Assembly: GCF_007741495.1 (NCBI RefSeq)
Contig: NZ_CP036262.1
Span: forward strand, 3,224,001-3,288,000
Reading direction: 5' to 3'
DNA from: Roseimaritima multifibrata
GTDB taxonomy: Bacteria > Planctomycetota > Planctomycetia > Pirellulales > Pirellulaceae
DNA length: 64,000 nt
Shown: positions 27,625 through 37,098 of the stretch, in pieces
Layout: each line of letters opens with the position of its first letter
Position numbering within the stretch: position 1 is the stretch's first letter
Translations under genes and position numbers: made by a program
Notes under the pieces: model-generated
Told to the model about the DNA's origin: nothing
Seen by the model: the letters and a program-made list of their open reading frames with translations, nothing else
Databases searched by the model: none

Positions 27625-28683
27625 ATGATCGATCTTCGTAGTGATACCGTTACCAGACCAACCGCCGAGATGCGGCGAGCCATGGCGGATGCGGTGGTGG
27701 GCGATGATGTGATCGATATCGATCCGACCGTCGCGGCGCTTCAAAGCGAAACCGCGTCGCTACTGGGAAAAGAAGCCGCGTTATTCATGCCCAGCGGTTC
27801 AATGGCCAATCAAATCGCAGTCCGTGTTCACTGTACACGAGGAAGCGAGTTTCTGTGCGAGGCCGATTGCCATATCTATCAGTACGAACAAGCTGCGTTT
27901 GCACAGTTGTCGGGGTTGGTGGCCAAAACCATTCAGGGAGACAGTGGTATTCTTCTCCCCAGCCAGCTGAGTGACCAGATTCGTCCGCACAACGATCATA
28001 TGGTGCGGACGGAAATGATCACTCTGGAAAATACGCATAACCGAGGTGGTGGCACGATTCAGCCATTGCAGACGGTGATCGAAATTTGTGAATGGGCGGA
28101 GAAAAACGGACTTCGGCGCCACCTCGATGGGGCTCGGCTTTGGAATGCGATCGAAGCGACCGGCGTCGATGCGAAACAGTGGGCCGACCCATTCGATTCG
28201 GTGAGTGTCTGTTTTAGCAAAGGGTTGGGAGCCCCGGTCGGGTCGGTTTTGGCCGGTTCAAAGCCGTTTATCGCCGAGGCCCGTCGGACGCGTAAATTGT
28301 TCGGTGGTGGAATGCGTCAAGCCGGTATTATTGCCGCCGGAGCACTGCATGCGCTTCGGCACCATCGCCCGCGACTGGCCGTTGACCATCAGCATGCTCA
28401 GCGTTTGGCAGCGGCAGTGGAAGAATGTCCCGGCCTTTCATTGGGCGCCGCCGGGGTTCAGACCAATATCATCTTCGCTTTTATCGATCCGGCTTGGGGA
28501 ACGGCGAAACAGCTGGTGGACCTGCTTCGTGAAGAACAGGTTGCGTGTATGGCAATGTTGCCCCAAGCGATTCGTCTGGTGACTCATATGGACGTTGATT
28601 CAGACCAGATCGATCGAGCCGCCGAGGCACTGCGAAAAATCATGGCTTCGGGGCCGGGAAGTGACGCTTCCGGATGCAAGTGA
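27625..28683 (+). CDS. Low-specificity L-threonine aldolase
   Basis: 352 residues from the ATG at 27625, with AGGAG upstream. Fold-type I PLP enzyme: the start MIDLRSDTVTRPTAEMRRAM is typical, with FMPSGSMANQIAV, ENTHNRGGG, HLDGARLWNA (Asp for PLP nitrogen) and the Schiff-base lysine in SVCFSKGLGAP. It cleaves L-threonine or L-allo-threonine to glycine and acetaldehyde in the cytoplasm. Its 3' end overlaps the start of the following membrane glycosyltransferase by 10 bases, so the two are likely co-transcribed. Confidence 0.93.
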   Translation: MIDLRSDTVTRPTAEMRRAMADAVVGDDVIDIDPTVAALQSETASLLGKEAALFMPSGSMANQIAVRVHCTRGSEFLCEADCHIYQYEQAAFAQLSGLVAKTIQGDSGILLPSQLSDQIRPHNDHMVRTEMITLENTHNRGGGTIQPLQTVIEICEWAEKNGLRRHLDGARLWNAIEATGVDAKQWADPFDSVSVCFSKGLGAPVGSVLAGSKPFIAEARRTRKLFGGGMRQAGIIAAGALHALRHHRPRLAVDHQHAQRLAAAVEECPGLSLGAAGVQTNIIFAFIDPAWGTAKQLVDLLREEQVACMAMLPQAIRLVTHMDVDSDQIDRAAEALRKIMASGPGSDASGCK

Positions 28684-30326
28684 ACGAAGCTCCGGATTTT
28701 TCGCGAAGGAGACTGACGCTGCTTTCTTTGGGGTTGGCGGTGTTGACGGTTGCCCTGCGCTGGTCTTTTTGCCACGAAAGTTTGTGGGTCGATGAACTTC
28801 ATTCGGCGTGGGCTGTGTGGGATGAATTGGCTTTGGTGTCGGAGCGAAGTTCCGCGGGGAATCAGACCCCTTGGTACTTTTGGGGGCTGTGGGCTTGGAA
28901 GCAAATCTTTGGAGGCTCCGAAGTCGCTTTGCGGGCACCTTCCTTGTTGGCCAGTGCGATTTCTGTATTTGCGATCACCTGGGCGGCCGCGGTTCATTCG
29001 CGCCAATTCGTTGTTGGCTTGCTGGCAGGCGGCTTGCTGGCCGTTGAATTCCGCGCGGTCGAATTCGGCACGGAGGTTCGCGTCTATGCGCTCTTGATCG
29101 TGTTGTCGATCTTAAGTGCACGTGGATGGTTGACCGTTTTAGAAAGTTCGGAAAGTAGTGACGCGGTGGAAACGCCGTGGTCGCTGCCGTGGTTCCGCAA
29201 GGTTGCGATGATTTGGCTGCCTGGATTTGCCGCGGTCCTGCTCCATCCGACCGCTGCGTTGACCGTTGGCATGTTGGCCGCAGTCGGCGGTGTTTTGGGC
29301 ATCACGACGCAAAAAAGAGTACGAACGGCGATCTACGCCGCCGCAGGAAGTATTGGGTTTGTGTTGTTGGCACTGGCTGTAAACGGGGTTGCGGTTCGTA
29401 ACGTATGGTCGATTCGTCATCAGTGGGCTCAATTCGCGATCCCGCGATCAGGGATTGAACTATATCGAATGTGGCCGTGGCAACTTGTCATTGCGGCGGT
29501 TCTCGCTTTGATTGTCGTCGTCGTCGGTTGTCGTGTGTTCTGCGGGAATAGGGCGAAAACCGAAGGGACAAAACAACCGAAATCAAACGCAGCGCTGTTG
29601 TGCCTGGGGACGGTGCTGGCAGCGACGACGCTTTGCTGGGTGGTTGCCTTTTTGGAATGGTTGCCAATGTGGCATGTGAGGTATTTGATCGGGTTGTTAC
29701 CCCTGATGATGTGGGGGACCGCGGATCTATGGGGAATCGTATTCGCGAAGATGAATTGTACGCGGATGCGGTTCTTGACTGCTTCAATGAATGGAGCCAT
29801 CGCAGTCTGTTTGGTGGGATGGTTGGTTCATAGCCAAGGGACATGGTGGCTGTGGATGCCGACCAAACCAAATGTCCCCAACGTTGTCTTGCGAGGCGAA
29901 GATTGGCGAAGTGCGATCGCCTGGTTGCAAGATCACCGTCAAGCGAACGAGCCTGTCTACCTGGGGGCCGAGCTGATTGAATCGAGTCTGTTGACCGATG
30001 GAGTCGAAGATGCCTCCGCCGATCGCTTAAAGGAATACCTGTTGTTCCCGACTTCAGGTCCGTATGCAATCGACGTGAAGGAGCCCCTTGGTTTGGCGTT
30101 CCTCAGCATGCGATCTGATTTAAAACGGATTCTAGCTCCGTCGCCGCAGCAAGGGGTGAAAGTGCGATGGCTGGTCTACCGCATGGACGAAGCCTCTGTG
30201 GAACAGGCCTACAACCAAGCAAACCTGCCCGACATCGCCAGCCCAGCGATCGCCCGAACGAACGGGGCAACCGAAGCATTTGGCGGCGTCACGATCGTCC
30301 GCTTAGAAACGCAAGCGGAAGAGTGA
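28674..30326 (+). CDS. GT39-like membrane glycosyltransferase
   Basis: 550 residues with about ten transmembrane segments. The N-terminal loop ESLWVDELHSAW carries the acidic (DE) motif used by polyprenyl-phosphate-dependent glycosyltransferases of the GT39/GT83 type (PMT, ArnT), after the first helix. RAPSLLASAISVFAI and the VEFRAVEFGTEVRVYALLIV helix are also typical. It would transfer a sugar from a lipid carrier onto a protein or lipid on the outer face of the membrane. The C-terminal 120 residues form a soluble periplasmic domain. ATG overlaps the upstream aldolase. Confidence 0.85.
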   Translation: MQVNEAPDFSRRRLTLLSLGLAVLTVALRWSFCHESLWVDELHSAWAVWDELALVSERSSAGNQTPWYFWGLWAWKQIFGGSEVALRAPSLLASAISVFAITWAAAVHSRQFVVGLLAGGLLAVEFRAVEFGTEVRVYALLIVLSILSARGWLTVLESSESSDAVETPWSLPWFRKVAMIWLPGFAAVLLHPTAALTVGMLAAVGGVLGITTQKRVRTAIYAAAGSIGFVLLALAVNGVAVRNVWSIRHQWAQFAIPRSGIELYRMWPWQLVIAAVLALIVVVVGCRVFCGNRAKTEGTKQPKSNAALLCLGTVLAATTLCWVVAFLEWLPMWHVRYLIGLLPLMMWGTADLWGIVFAKMNCTRMRFLTASMNGAIAVCLVGWLVHSQGTWWLWMPTKPNVPNVVLRGEDWRSAIAWLQDHRQANEPVYLGAELIESSLLTDGVEDASADRLKEYLLFPTSGPYAIDVKEPLGLAFLSMRSDLKRILAPSPQQGVKVRWLVYRMDEASVEQAYNQANLPDIASPAIARTNGATEAFGGVTIVRLETQAEE

Positions 30327-30422
30327 ACGCGGTGACGTATTGCCGGACTGTCCACGCTCTGGCGAGCGTAGCGACTTTTTAGTGTTGCCTTTCGCTTCGC
30401 AAAAGTAGCATTCGGGGAACGT

Positions 30423-30441
30423 TCTTTCACGCAGTGAAAGA
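30423..30441. repeat. Short perfect hairpin
   Basis: TCTTTCAC, loop GCA, GTGAAAGA. Located between the two converging genes. It lacks a T-run, so I do not call it a terminator. The preceding stretch 30343-30415 contains CTCTGGCGAGCGTAGCGAC, a word shared with the dispersed repeat at 40.2 and 58.1 kb. Confidence 0.5.
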
Positions 30442-30504
30442 CGACTATCACCAAATCAACAGCCTCGATGCAGGATGTTGTTAACTGCGTTGGCTGTAAA
30501 AGAG

Positions 30505-30560
30505 CGAAGGCCAAAACTCTCCAGGCAGATCTGTCTGCACCGGAAAGGTTTTGGCCTTCG
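30505..30560 (-). terminator. Probable terminator of the Gly/Ser-rich gene
   Basis: A 13-bp perfect stem: CGAAGGCCAAAAC at 30505-30517 pairs with GTTTTGGCCTTCG at 30548-30560. On the minus strand it is followed by CTCTTTTAC. It lies 24-79 bases beyond the stop of the gene ending at 30584. It may also stop transcripts arriving from the plus strand. Confidence 0.65.
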
Positions 30561-30583
30561 TTGGTTCGAATTGGCGTCGCGGA

Positions 30584-31573
30584 TTATTTATGCGATACGC
30601 AGGATGGACTGGCCGATGGGCCGGCGAACGATGCGGAGACGCTTGCGCTCAGGTCCAGGTCGTATTGAATGCCGTCGCGTGTGTAGCTGAGCGAGTAGTT
30701 GAACGACTCACTCCCTAAGCGACCACCAAGGATTGCTGCGACTGGGTTGGAGTATCGAGTGAAGCTGCTGAAAAGGTTGGCAAACCCGTTCGAAGCACCA
30801 CCGAAGTTACCGCCTCCGTAAGATCCGCCACCGGTGTACGAGCCGCCGAAGCCGCCCGAGTTGGATGAGCCGCCGCCGAAACGTCCGGCTCCGTATCCAG
30901 CGTTTCCGTAAGCACCAGCGAAGGAGCTTCCGAAGAATGAGCTTCCGTAGCTGTGGCTATTGAAGCTACTTCCGGTGTAACCACCGAAACGTCCGCCTTG
31001 ATGGGCGTGCCCAAAACCGCCACTGCGGTAGTGACCACCGATTCCTGAAACGGCAGCAAGTTTGCTGTAGTGATCGCTTTTGCCCCAGCCGCTCTGACCG
31101 TGGCCGGAACCCTGTCCGACGCTCGATCCTTTGCCGCCGCTCCAGCCGTTCGACTGACCAAAACTTCCGCCTTGGCTATACGAAGGAGCGTAGGTGGTGC
31201 CGACGTATTTAGGCTGAAGATAGGTTGGCTGCTTGTAAATCGGGGCGGCGACATAGGTCGAGTAGACCGGCTGCACGACCGTCGAAATGACAGGCTGGAT
31301 GATCTGCTTGATCGGCTGAATCACCGGTTGGGTGATGTGCTGATAAATGGTTTCCGTTTTCGTTGGCAAAACCTTTGTCGGCAACGTCGTCGACGAACCG
31401 GTGCTGGTTGAACCGTGCGATTTGGAATAAGACGACTGGTCTAGAAGTCCTAACTTTGCTTTTGCCAACGTGTTGATGCCAATGGCATTGGTGAGAGACC
31501 CGGTAGCCTCTGCAACCGTTGGAGCGGCAACCATGGCTGCCGTCGCAAGCAGGAAGGTGATTCTGGATTTCAT
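30584..31573 (-). CDS. Gly/Ser-rich exported protein
   Basis: 329 residues, ATG with AAGG upstream, signal peptide (ITFLLATAAMVAAPTVAEAT). A threonine/proline/glutamine-rich segment (QHITQPVIQPIKQIIQPVIS) follows, then a long glycine/serine/phenylalanine low-complexity core with GGSYGGGNFGG, SYGSSFFGSSFAG and GRFGGGSSNSG runs (about 120-270). The C-terminal 50 residues are compact (ESFNYSLSYTRDGIQYDLDL). It probably forms part of the cell surface or extracellular matrix; this is inferred from composition. No named family. A hairpin lies in its leader (31654-31670). Confidence 0.75.
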   Translation of the reverse strand: MKSRITFLLATAAMVAAPTVAEATGSLTNAIGINTLAKAKLGLLDQSSYSKSHGSTSTGSSTTLPTKVLPTKTETIYQHITQPVIQPIKQIIQPVISTVVQPVYSTYVAAPIYKQPTYLQPKYVGTTYAPSYSQGGSFGQSNGWSGGKGSSVGQGSGHGQSGWGKSDHYSKLAAVSGIGGHYRSGGFGHAHQGGRFGGYTGSSFNSHSYGSSFFGSSFAGAYGNAGYGAGRFGGGSSNSGGFGGSYTGGGSYGGGNFGGASNGFANLFSSFTRYSNPVAAILGGRLGSESFNYSLSYTRDGIQYDLDLSASVSASFAGPSASPSCVSHK

Positions 31574-31653
31574 TCTTGTGACCTTAGTCGTTTAACCGGA
31601 TCGAGCACTTAATCAGTGCGTGGTCCGGTGCAAAAGCTGTGGTTTCATGATGG

Positions 31654-31670
31654 CTCCACAAAATGTGGAG
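31654..31670. promoter_or_regulatory. Leader hairpin upstream of the Gly/Ser-rich gene
   Basis: CTCCACA, loop AAA, TGTGGAG: a perfect 7-bp dyad 81-97 bases upstream of the ATG at 31573. It could be an operator-like dyad or a transcript hairpin. I see no clear -10/-35 pair. The rest of the 307-base gap 31574-31880 shows nothing else I can support. Confidence 0.35.
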
Positions 31671-31880
31671 AGGTTAAACCTTGCAGATAATGTAAACCAG
31701 TTAAAACAGGAGTCAATCGTAGAATAGGTAGAATCGCGACAATCGGATGATTGGGGGCAGGCGATTTGTTGTGAAGGATGCAAGATTTCTTCAACGATCT
31801 CCGCTTTGGCCGCTAGAATTGTCCCTCGACCGAAACGCTCACGGGACGCGTTTTTCACGCCTAAATGCTAAGTTTTAACC

Positions 31881-33377
31881 ATGCGAAGGGAATCGGCCGC
31901 GACGCCTCATTCGTTCAAAAAGCGGATTCTCTTCCGTTTTTTGGCTGTCTGTGTGGCGCTAGCCCCTTTTGTGGCGGTGGAGTTGGTCCTGCGAATCTGG
32001 ATGCCACTTCCTACTCGGCAATCCTTTGGTGGGGTGGATGATGACCCCCTTGTCGATTTGCATCAGCTTCGGCCCCTTTTCGAACCGTCGCCTGATCGGA
32101 CGGAGATGCAAATCGGTCCGCAGCGGAGCAACTTTTTCCAGCCCGCCAGTTTTCAGCAAACCAAGCCCGAAAACGGTCGACGGATTTTTGTACTTGGGGG
32201 ATCGACCGTGCAGGGACGTCCCTACGCGACCGAAACAGCATTTCCGAAACTGCTCGAAATTGAACTGTCGACTGCCTTTCCCGATATCGACTGGGAAGTA
32301 GTGAATTGTGGCGGAGTCTCCTATGCGAGCTACCGCTTGGACGTCATTGCCGCAGAGGTGCTGCGTTACGCGCCCGATGGACTGGTCGTCTACACAGGGC
32401 ACAATGAATTCTTAGAGGATCGCACGTATGCGGGTTTTCATGCGATCCCTCGTCCCCTCGCCCGTGGATACGCGTTCGCTGCAAGGTCGGAATTGGTGCG
32501 ACGCCTGGCCTGGATCGTTCGCCCCTCAGACGATCAGGAAAGGGCGGGGACCGCTGCGCTAATTCCTGAGGAAGTCGACGCACGCTTGGATCACGCTGGC
32601 GGATTGCAGGATTATCAGCGAAATCTAGACCATCATCGATCGGTTGTCCGACATTTCGAATTGACGCTGCGGCGGATTGCCGACCGCTGCCACAGGGCAA
32701 ACGTCCCCCTTCTCTTGTGTGTACCCGCTTCCGACATCGTGGAGACCCCTCCGTTCAAGTCAACGCTTCCTGCCGACACGACGCCTGCGATGCAATCGCT
32801 TTGGCAACGGATGCATGATCCGGATCAATCGCCGGAAGTTCGCCTAAGGATGGCCGAACAGATCTTGGTGACCGATCCCGAAAACGCTGCGGCGAATTAC
32901 TTGCTGGGGCGAGCAGCTTGGGAGCAAGAAGATTACGAAAACGCGGCTGCCTATCTGCTAAAAGCTAGAGACTTTGACGTTTGCCCGCTGCGGGCAACTT
33001 CTACGATGGAACAGATCGTTCGGAATGTGGTCCGCGAAGCCCCGAAGGATCAGGTTATTCGCCTGCTTGATGTGCCGCAGCTGTTTGCCAGCGAGGCATC
33101 CAACGATGTTTGTCAGCCCGCATTGTTTGTCGATCACGTGCACCCTCAAATTCATGGCGGCCACACACGAATCGCGGCGGAACTGTTCACACAGCTGAGC
33201 AGTATCGGTCCGCTTGGGCTGACCTCCTCAAAGGCTTCTTCCGAAGATCGTACGGCTGCGGTCAACGCCTACCTTGGCGGGATCAACGAAGCCTACTATC
33301 ACCGCGGGAAGCAGCGGATCGAAGGGCTAAGGATGTGGGCAAAGGGGAGGGCGGGCGGCGACGGGAGCGACCGGTAA
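31881..33377 (+). CDS. SGNH/GDSL-type hydrolase with TPR-like insert
   Basis: 498 residues. An N-terminal signal-anchor (FLAVCVALAPFVAVELVLRIW) places the rest outside the membrane. SGNH blocks: VLGGSTVQG (Ser108 as nucleophile; GDS is replaced by GST), VNCGGVSYAS (Gly), YTGHNEF (Asn), and DHVHPQIHGG (Asp/His pair near the end). Between the Asn and Asp/His blocks lies a tetratricopeptide-like helical pair (NAAANYLLGRAAWEQEDYEN). Proteins like this are abundant in planctomycetes and may deacylate cell-surface polymers. It converges on miaA with a 31-base gap. Confidence 0.85.
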   Translation: MRRESAATPHSFKKRILFRFLAVCVALAPFVAVELVLRIWMPLPTRQSFGGVDDDPLVDLHQLRPLFEPSPDRTEMQIGPQRSNFFQPASFQQTKPENGRRIFVLGGSTVQGRPYATETAFPKLLEIELSTAFPDIDWEVVNCGGVSYASYRLDVIAAEVLRYAPDGLVVYTGHNEFLEDRTYAGFHAIPRPLARGYAFAARSELVRRLAWIVRPSDDQERAGTAALIPEEVDARLDHAGGLQDYQRNLDHHRSVVRHFELTLRRIADRCHRANVPLLLCVPASDIVETPPFKSTLPADTTPAMQSLWQRMHDPDQSPEVRLRMAEQILVTDPENAAANYLLGRAAWEQEDYENAAAYLLKARDFDVCPLRATSTMEQIVRNVVREAPKDQVIRLLDVPQLFASEASNDVCQPALFVDHVHPQIHGGHTRIAAELFTQLSSIGPLGLTSSKASSEDRTAAVNAYLGGINEAYYHRGKQRIEGLRMWAKGRAGGDGSDR

Positions 33378-33408
33378 GGTAAAGCGGATGTTCGGTCGCG
33401 GACGTTCG

Positions 33409-34365
33409 CTACGACCGTTGCAGGCTTGAGAGGATTTCATCGCGAATCGCTTCGACAGAGGCTTGGTTCTCGATCGCGACGGTCGTCGTTTCCCCTAAAC
33501 TGCGGAGGAAGGTTTCCTGCCTTCTGGCAAGCTGCCGCGTGTGGGCTTGAACCCGTTCGATCGTCTCATCCAGATCGACGCCATCGTTCAGATGATCGAT
33601 CACTTCGGCGTACCCAACGGCCTGCGTGGCGGTATGGCTGAGCGGTTTCGGCGATTGAAGCAGACGTACGGTTTCCTCAACCAAGCCCGCTTCAAACATC
33701 GCGACGACGCGTTGGTCGATTCGCAGATGGAGCTGTTCTCGCTGACGCTGGCAGGCGAACACGCGGCACTCGGTCGGCAAACAGCGCTGCTCATGTTGCA
33801 GTTGGCGGTGGCTGAGCGGTTCGCCGGTCAGGAATGCGACTTCTAGGGCGCGCGTCATGCGGCGGACATCGTTGGGATGCAGGCGATGTGCGGAGAGGGG
33901 ATCCACTTGGATCAGGCGGTTGCGAAGCGCCTCCAGGCCGTAGGTTTTTACATCGGCTTCGATCTGTTGTCGAAATTCCCAGTTCGCTGGCGGCCCCGGA
34001 TCAAAGCCTCGCAAGATCCCCTTTAGATACATCGGTGTCCCCCCCACAAAGATCGGAGTCCGTCCGCGTTCTAGGATGTCCGCGACCGCTTTGTGGGCGG
34101 CTCGCAGATAACACGCCACGCTGAAAGGCTCGGTCGGATCGACAATGTCGACCAAGTGGTGGGGAACGGCGGCTTGCTGGGCGGCAGTCGGTTTCGCCGT
34201 TCCAATGTCCATACCGCGATAGACCGCCATCGAATCGAGCGACAGGATTTCTCCGTTTAACGATTCTGCCAACAACATCGCAAGTTCGGATTTGCCACTT
34301 GCGGTTGCACCTGTAATGACCCAGCACTTGTCAATTAGCGGAGGAAAGACGTTTGGGGCGGTCAT
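33409..34365 (-). CDS. miaA: tRNA dimethylallyltransferase
   Basis: 318 residues from the ATG at 34365 (a TTG six codons upstream is possible). The P-loop GATASGKS (19-26), DSMAVYRGMDIGTAKPT and HHLVDIVDP, then GGTPMYLKGILRG and RRMTRALEV, are the standard MiaA signatures. The enzyme adds a dimethylallyl group to N6 of adenine 37 in tRNAs reading codons that begin with U, the first step of ms2i6A formation. Cytoplasmic. Single copy as expected; no operon partner is visible on the same strand. Confidence 0.95.
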   Translation of the reverse strand: MTAPNVFPPLIDKCWVITGATASGKSELAMLLAESLNGEILSLDSMAVYRGMDIGTAKPTAAQQAAVPHHLVDIVDPTEPFSVACYLRAAHKAVADILERGRTPIFVGGTPMYLKGILRGFDPGPPANWEFRQQIEADVKTYGLEALRNRLIQVDPLSAHRLHPNDVRRMTRALEVAFLTGEPLSHRQLQHEQRCLPTECRVFACQRQREQLHLRIDQRVVAMFEAGLVEETVRLLQSPKPLSHTATQAVGYAEVIDHLNDGVDLDETIERVQAHTRQLARRQETFLRSLGETTTVAIENQASVEAIRDEILSSLQRS

Positions 34366-34551
34366 GAGCTTGCAGTTCGTCAAGATTCGTATTGTCTGCC
34401 GAGTCTGTGAAACGCCAATCTTGGACGGGGCGCTTCAATTGTTCAAGTCTGGTTGACGGCGTTCACCCTGACAGTCTGTATCTACGGTACACTGGATGCT
34501 AGGTCGCGGGACGGTTCATCCGGGAGGCGTGCTAAGTGAATTGGAGAGCGA

Positions 34552-37098
34552 ATGCATAGGCGAACTTGTTCCATTCTAGTGGTCTGGCTAGCCCTTTCTT
34601 TGGGGGGGATTGGTGCCGCCGTTGTCACGGCCGCCGATTTTGGCGCGGCACAGTCTCACTTTGATGCCGGTGAGTACGAAGCTTGCAACGAAATTGCCGC
34701 CGATGCGGTGGAGGCAGGGATTTGGAACGTCCGCTGGCCGATGCTGCTGATCCGTTGCCAGCTGACAACGGGCCAATACGCCGAAGCGTTGGAGACGTTC
34801 GAAGCGGCCAACAAACGGTTCACCTTCAATGCCTTACCCCTGCAAATCATGGGGATCGAAGTTTACCGGATGAATAACCTGCAAGAGCAGGCGGAACAGG
34901 AACGGGCGCGGATCGAAGGAAAAATCCGCCAGTCCCTGGGACGTTTCATGAACAAAGACAGTCTGTTGGCGATCGGACGGTACCTCGCAGATCAGGGGGA
35001 AGATGCACGGAAAATCTTAGAACTCTTCTATGACCGCGTGATTGAAAGCGATCCGAAATTTGCCGACGCGTACGTTGCGGCAACCGAGTTGGCGTTGTTG
35101 AAAAATGATTTCAAACTGGCGGCCGAAAATATCGAAACGGCGATCAAACTAAGTCCCGATGATCCTCAGCTTTACTTCTTAAAGGCGAAGGCCTGGGAAC
35201 CGACCGATTCCCAGCAGGTAGAAGCAGCCCTGCAAATCGCGCTGGACAAAAACCCCAAACATATCCCCAGCTTGTTGTTGCTTGCCGAAAGAGCCATCGA
35301 TGGTGAGCAATATCCTAAGGCGGAAAAGCGATTGGCCGAAATTCTGACAATCAACCCTCGCTTCCCCCAAGCGTTTGCGTTCCGAGCGGTGATCGCCCAT
35401 CTACAAGGGAATGAAAATCTGGAAAAAGAAGAACGTGCGGCGGCGTTGGAAATCTGGGAACAGAATCCCGAAGTCGATCATTTGATCGGCCGTGAATTGT
35501 CTCAGAAGTACCGGTTCGCCGAAGGGGCTGAGTATCAGCGGCAGGCGCTTGTGCTGCAGCCAAGCTCTTCGCGGATCGCGTTTCAATTGGCTCAGGACCT
35601 TCTTCATTTGGGCGATGACGAAGCGGGCTGGGCGCTGGTCGAACAGACTCAGGAACAAGACCCCTATAACGTCGTTGCCTTCAACTTGATCAAGCTGCAT
35701 GACGCGCTGGCTGACTACGAAGTGCTGGAAGAGGATGGCATTTTGCTGCGAATGGATAAACGCGAAGCCGCCATCTACGGCGATCAAGCGATGCAGTTGT
35801 TGCAAGCTGCGAAAAGCACCCTTTGTGCGAAATACGAAGTGCAGCCGGAGAAGCGTGTCATCGTCGAAATCTTTCCAAGTCAAAAGGACTTCGCGATTCG
35901 GACATTCGGTCTGCCTGGTGGCGAAGGGTACCTGGGAGTCTGTTTCGGGCGTTTGATCACGGCCAATAGTCCTGCATCGCAGGGGGCGGCCCCGGCGAAT
36001 TGGCAATCGGTGCTATGGCATGAATTCTGTCACGTCGCAACGCTGGAAAAAACTCGCAACCGAATGCCGCGATGGCTTAGTGAAGGTATCTCCGTTTACG
36101 AGGAACGGCAGCAGAACCCTCGCTGGGGCGAACAGATGAACCCGGTCTATCGAGAGTGGATCCTGGGTGAAGAATTGACGCCTGTTAGTGAACTGAGCAA
36201 CGCGTTTTTGACGCCCAAAAGCGCACTGCACGTTCAGTTTGCCTATTACCAGTCATCGCTGGTGGTCGATTTCTTTGTCGAACGCTATGGGCTGCCCGCA
36301 TTGCTGAAAGTTCTGACCGACCTGGGCGCGGGGATGCCGATCAACGAAGCCCTGCAACGTCACTCGGGGTCGCTTGATGCATTGAACGCGGAATTCGCCG
36401 CTTACGCAGCGGAGATCGCAAACGCATACGGTCCCGAAGTGGATTGGGAGCGACCCGAACAACAACCGCTCGATTCGGAGCTGGCAAAGGCGTTGCTAAA
36501 GGAATCTCCGGACAACTACTGGGCGCTTCGCTTTCTTGCCAAACAAGCGGTGTCGGAACAAGACGCTGTCGCCGCTGCTCCGTACCTGGATCGATTGGAT
36601 GAACTGCTTCCAGAAGATGTTTCCGACGGTTGTGCAACAGCGCTGCGAGCGGAACTGGCCCAACAAGTCGGGGATGGACCGAAGGAGCGTTCGTATCGTC
36701 AGCATTTGGTTGATCACCGTCCGGCGGACCTTGTTTCGCTGCGTCGTTTAGCAGAATTGGCTGCGGAGGAAGAGGACTGGCAGGCGGTGCGGAATGCTGC
36801 GGAAGCGATCCTTGCGGTCCAGCCTTTGTTACCCGATGGGCATCAGTGGTTGGCTGATTCTGGACAAGCGAACGAGCAGCCCGCCGATGTGGTTCGCGGC
36901 CTGCAAGCGCTTTCGAATCTGGATCCGGTCGATCCGGCGGGACTCTTTTTCCGCTGGGGAGAGGCTTTGCTGCAAATCGACCAACCGGCTGCGGCCAAAC
37001 GAAAACTACTGATCGCTTTAGAGTATGCGCCTCGCTATCGCGACGCCTATCGGTTGCTGGATACTATTCCCTCGGAAGTGGAAAAGGAATCGCCATGA
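34552..37098 (+). CDS. TPR protein with gluzincin-like peptidase MA domain
   Basis: 848 residues, ATG with GGAGAG upstream, signal peptide (ILVVWLALSLGGIGAAVVTA). The N-terminal half is built of TPR units (for example PDDPQLYFLKAKAWE and NPRFPQAFAFRAVIAHLQGN). A gluzincin-type site follows: WHEFCHVATL at 489-498 (HEFCH, H490 and H494) and PRWLSEGISVYEE, whose Glu is the third zinc ligand. More TPR-like helices end the protein. Peptidase MA domain proteins of this kind are exported. It overlaps the DUF4159 gene by ATGA, so they should be co-translated. Confidence 0.88.
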   Translation: MHRRTCSILVVWLALSLGGIGAAVVTAADFGAAQSHFDAGEYEACNEIAADAVEAGIWNVRWPMLLIRCQLTTGQYAEALETFEAANKRFTFNALPLQIMGIEVYRMNNLQEQAEQERARIEGKIRQSLGRFMNKDSLLAIGRYLADQGEDARKILELFYDRVIESDPKFADAYVAATELALLKNDFKLAAENIETAIKLSPDDPQLYFLKAKAWEPTDSQQVEAALQIALDKNPKHIPSLLLLAERAIDGEQYPKAEKRLAEILTINPRFPQAFAFRAVIAHLQGNENLEKEERAAALEIWEQNPEVDHLIGRELSQKYRFAEGAEYQRQALVLQPSSSRIAFQLAQDLLHLGDDEAGWALVEQTQEQDPYNVVAFNLIKLHDALADYEVLEEDGILLRMDKREAAIYGDQAMQLLQAAKSTLCAKYEVQPEKRVIVEIFPSQKDFAIRTFGLPGGEGYLGVCFGRLITANSPASQGAAPANWQSVLWHEFCHVATLEKTRNRMPRWLSEGISVYEERQQNPRWGEQMNPVYREWILGEELTPVSELSNAFLTPKSALHVQFAYYQSSLVVDFFVERYGLPALLKVLTDLGAGMPINEALQRHSGSLDALNAEFAAYAAEIANAYGPEVDWERPEQQPLDSELAKALLKESPDNYWALRFLAKQAVSEQDAVAAAPYLDRLDELLPEDVSDGCATALRAELAQQVGDGPKERSYRQHLVDHRPADLVSLRRLAELAAEEEDWQAVRNAAEAILAVQPLLPDGHQWLADSGQANEQPADVVRGLQALSNLDPVDPAGLFFRWGEALLQIDQPAAAKRKLLIALEYAPRYRDAYRLLDTIPSEVEKESP

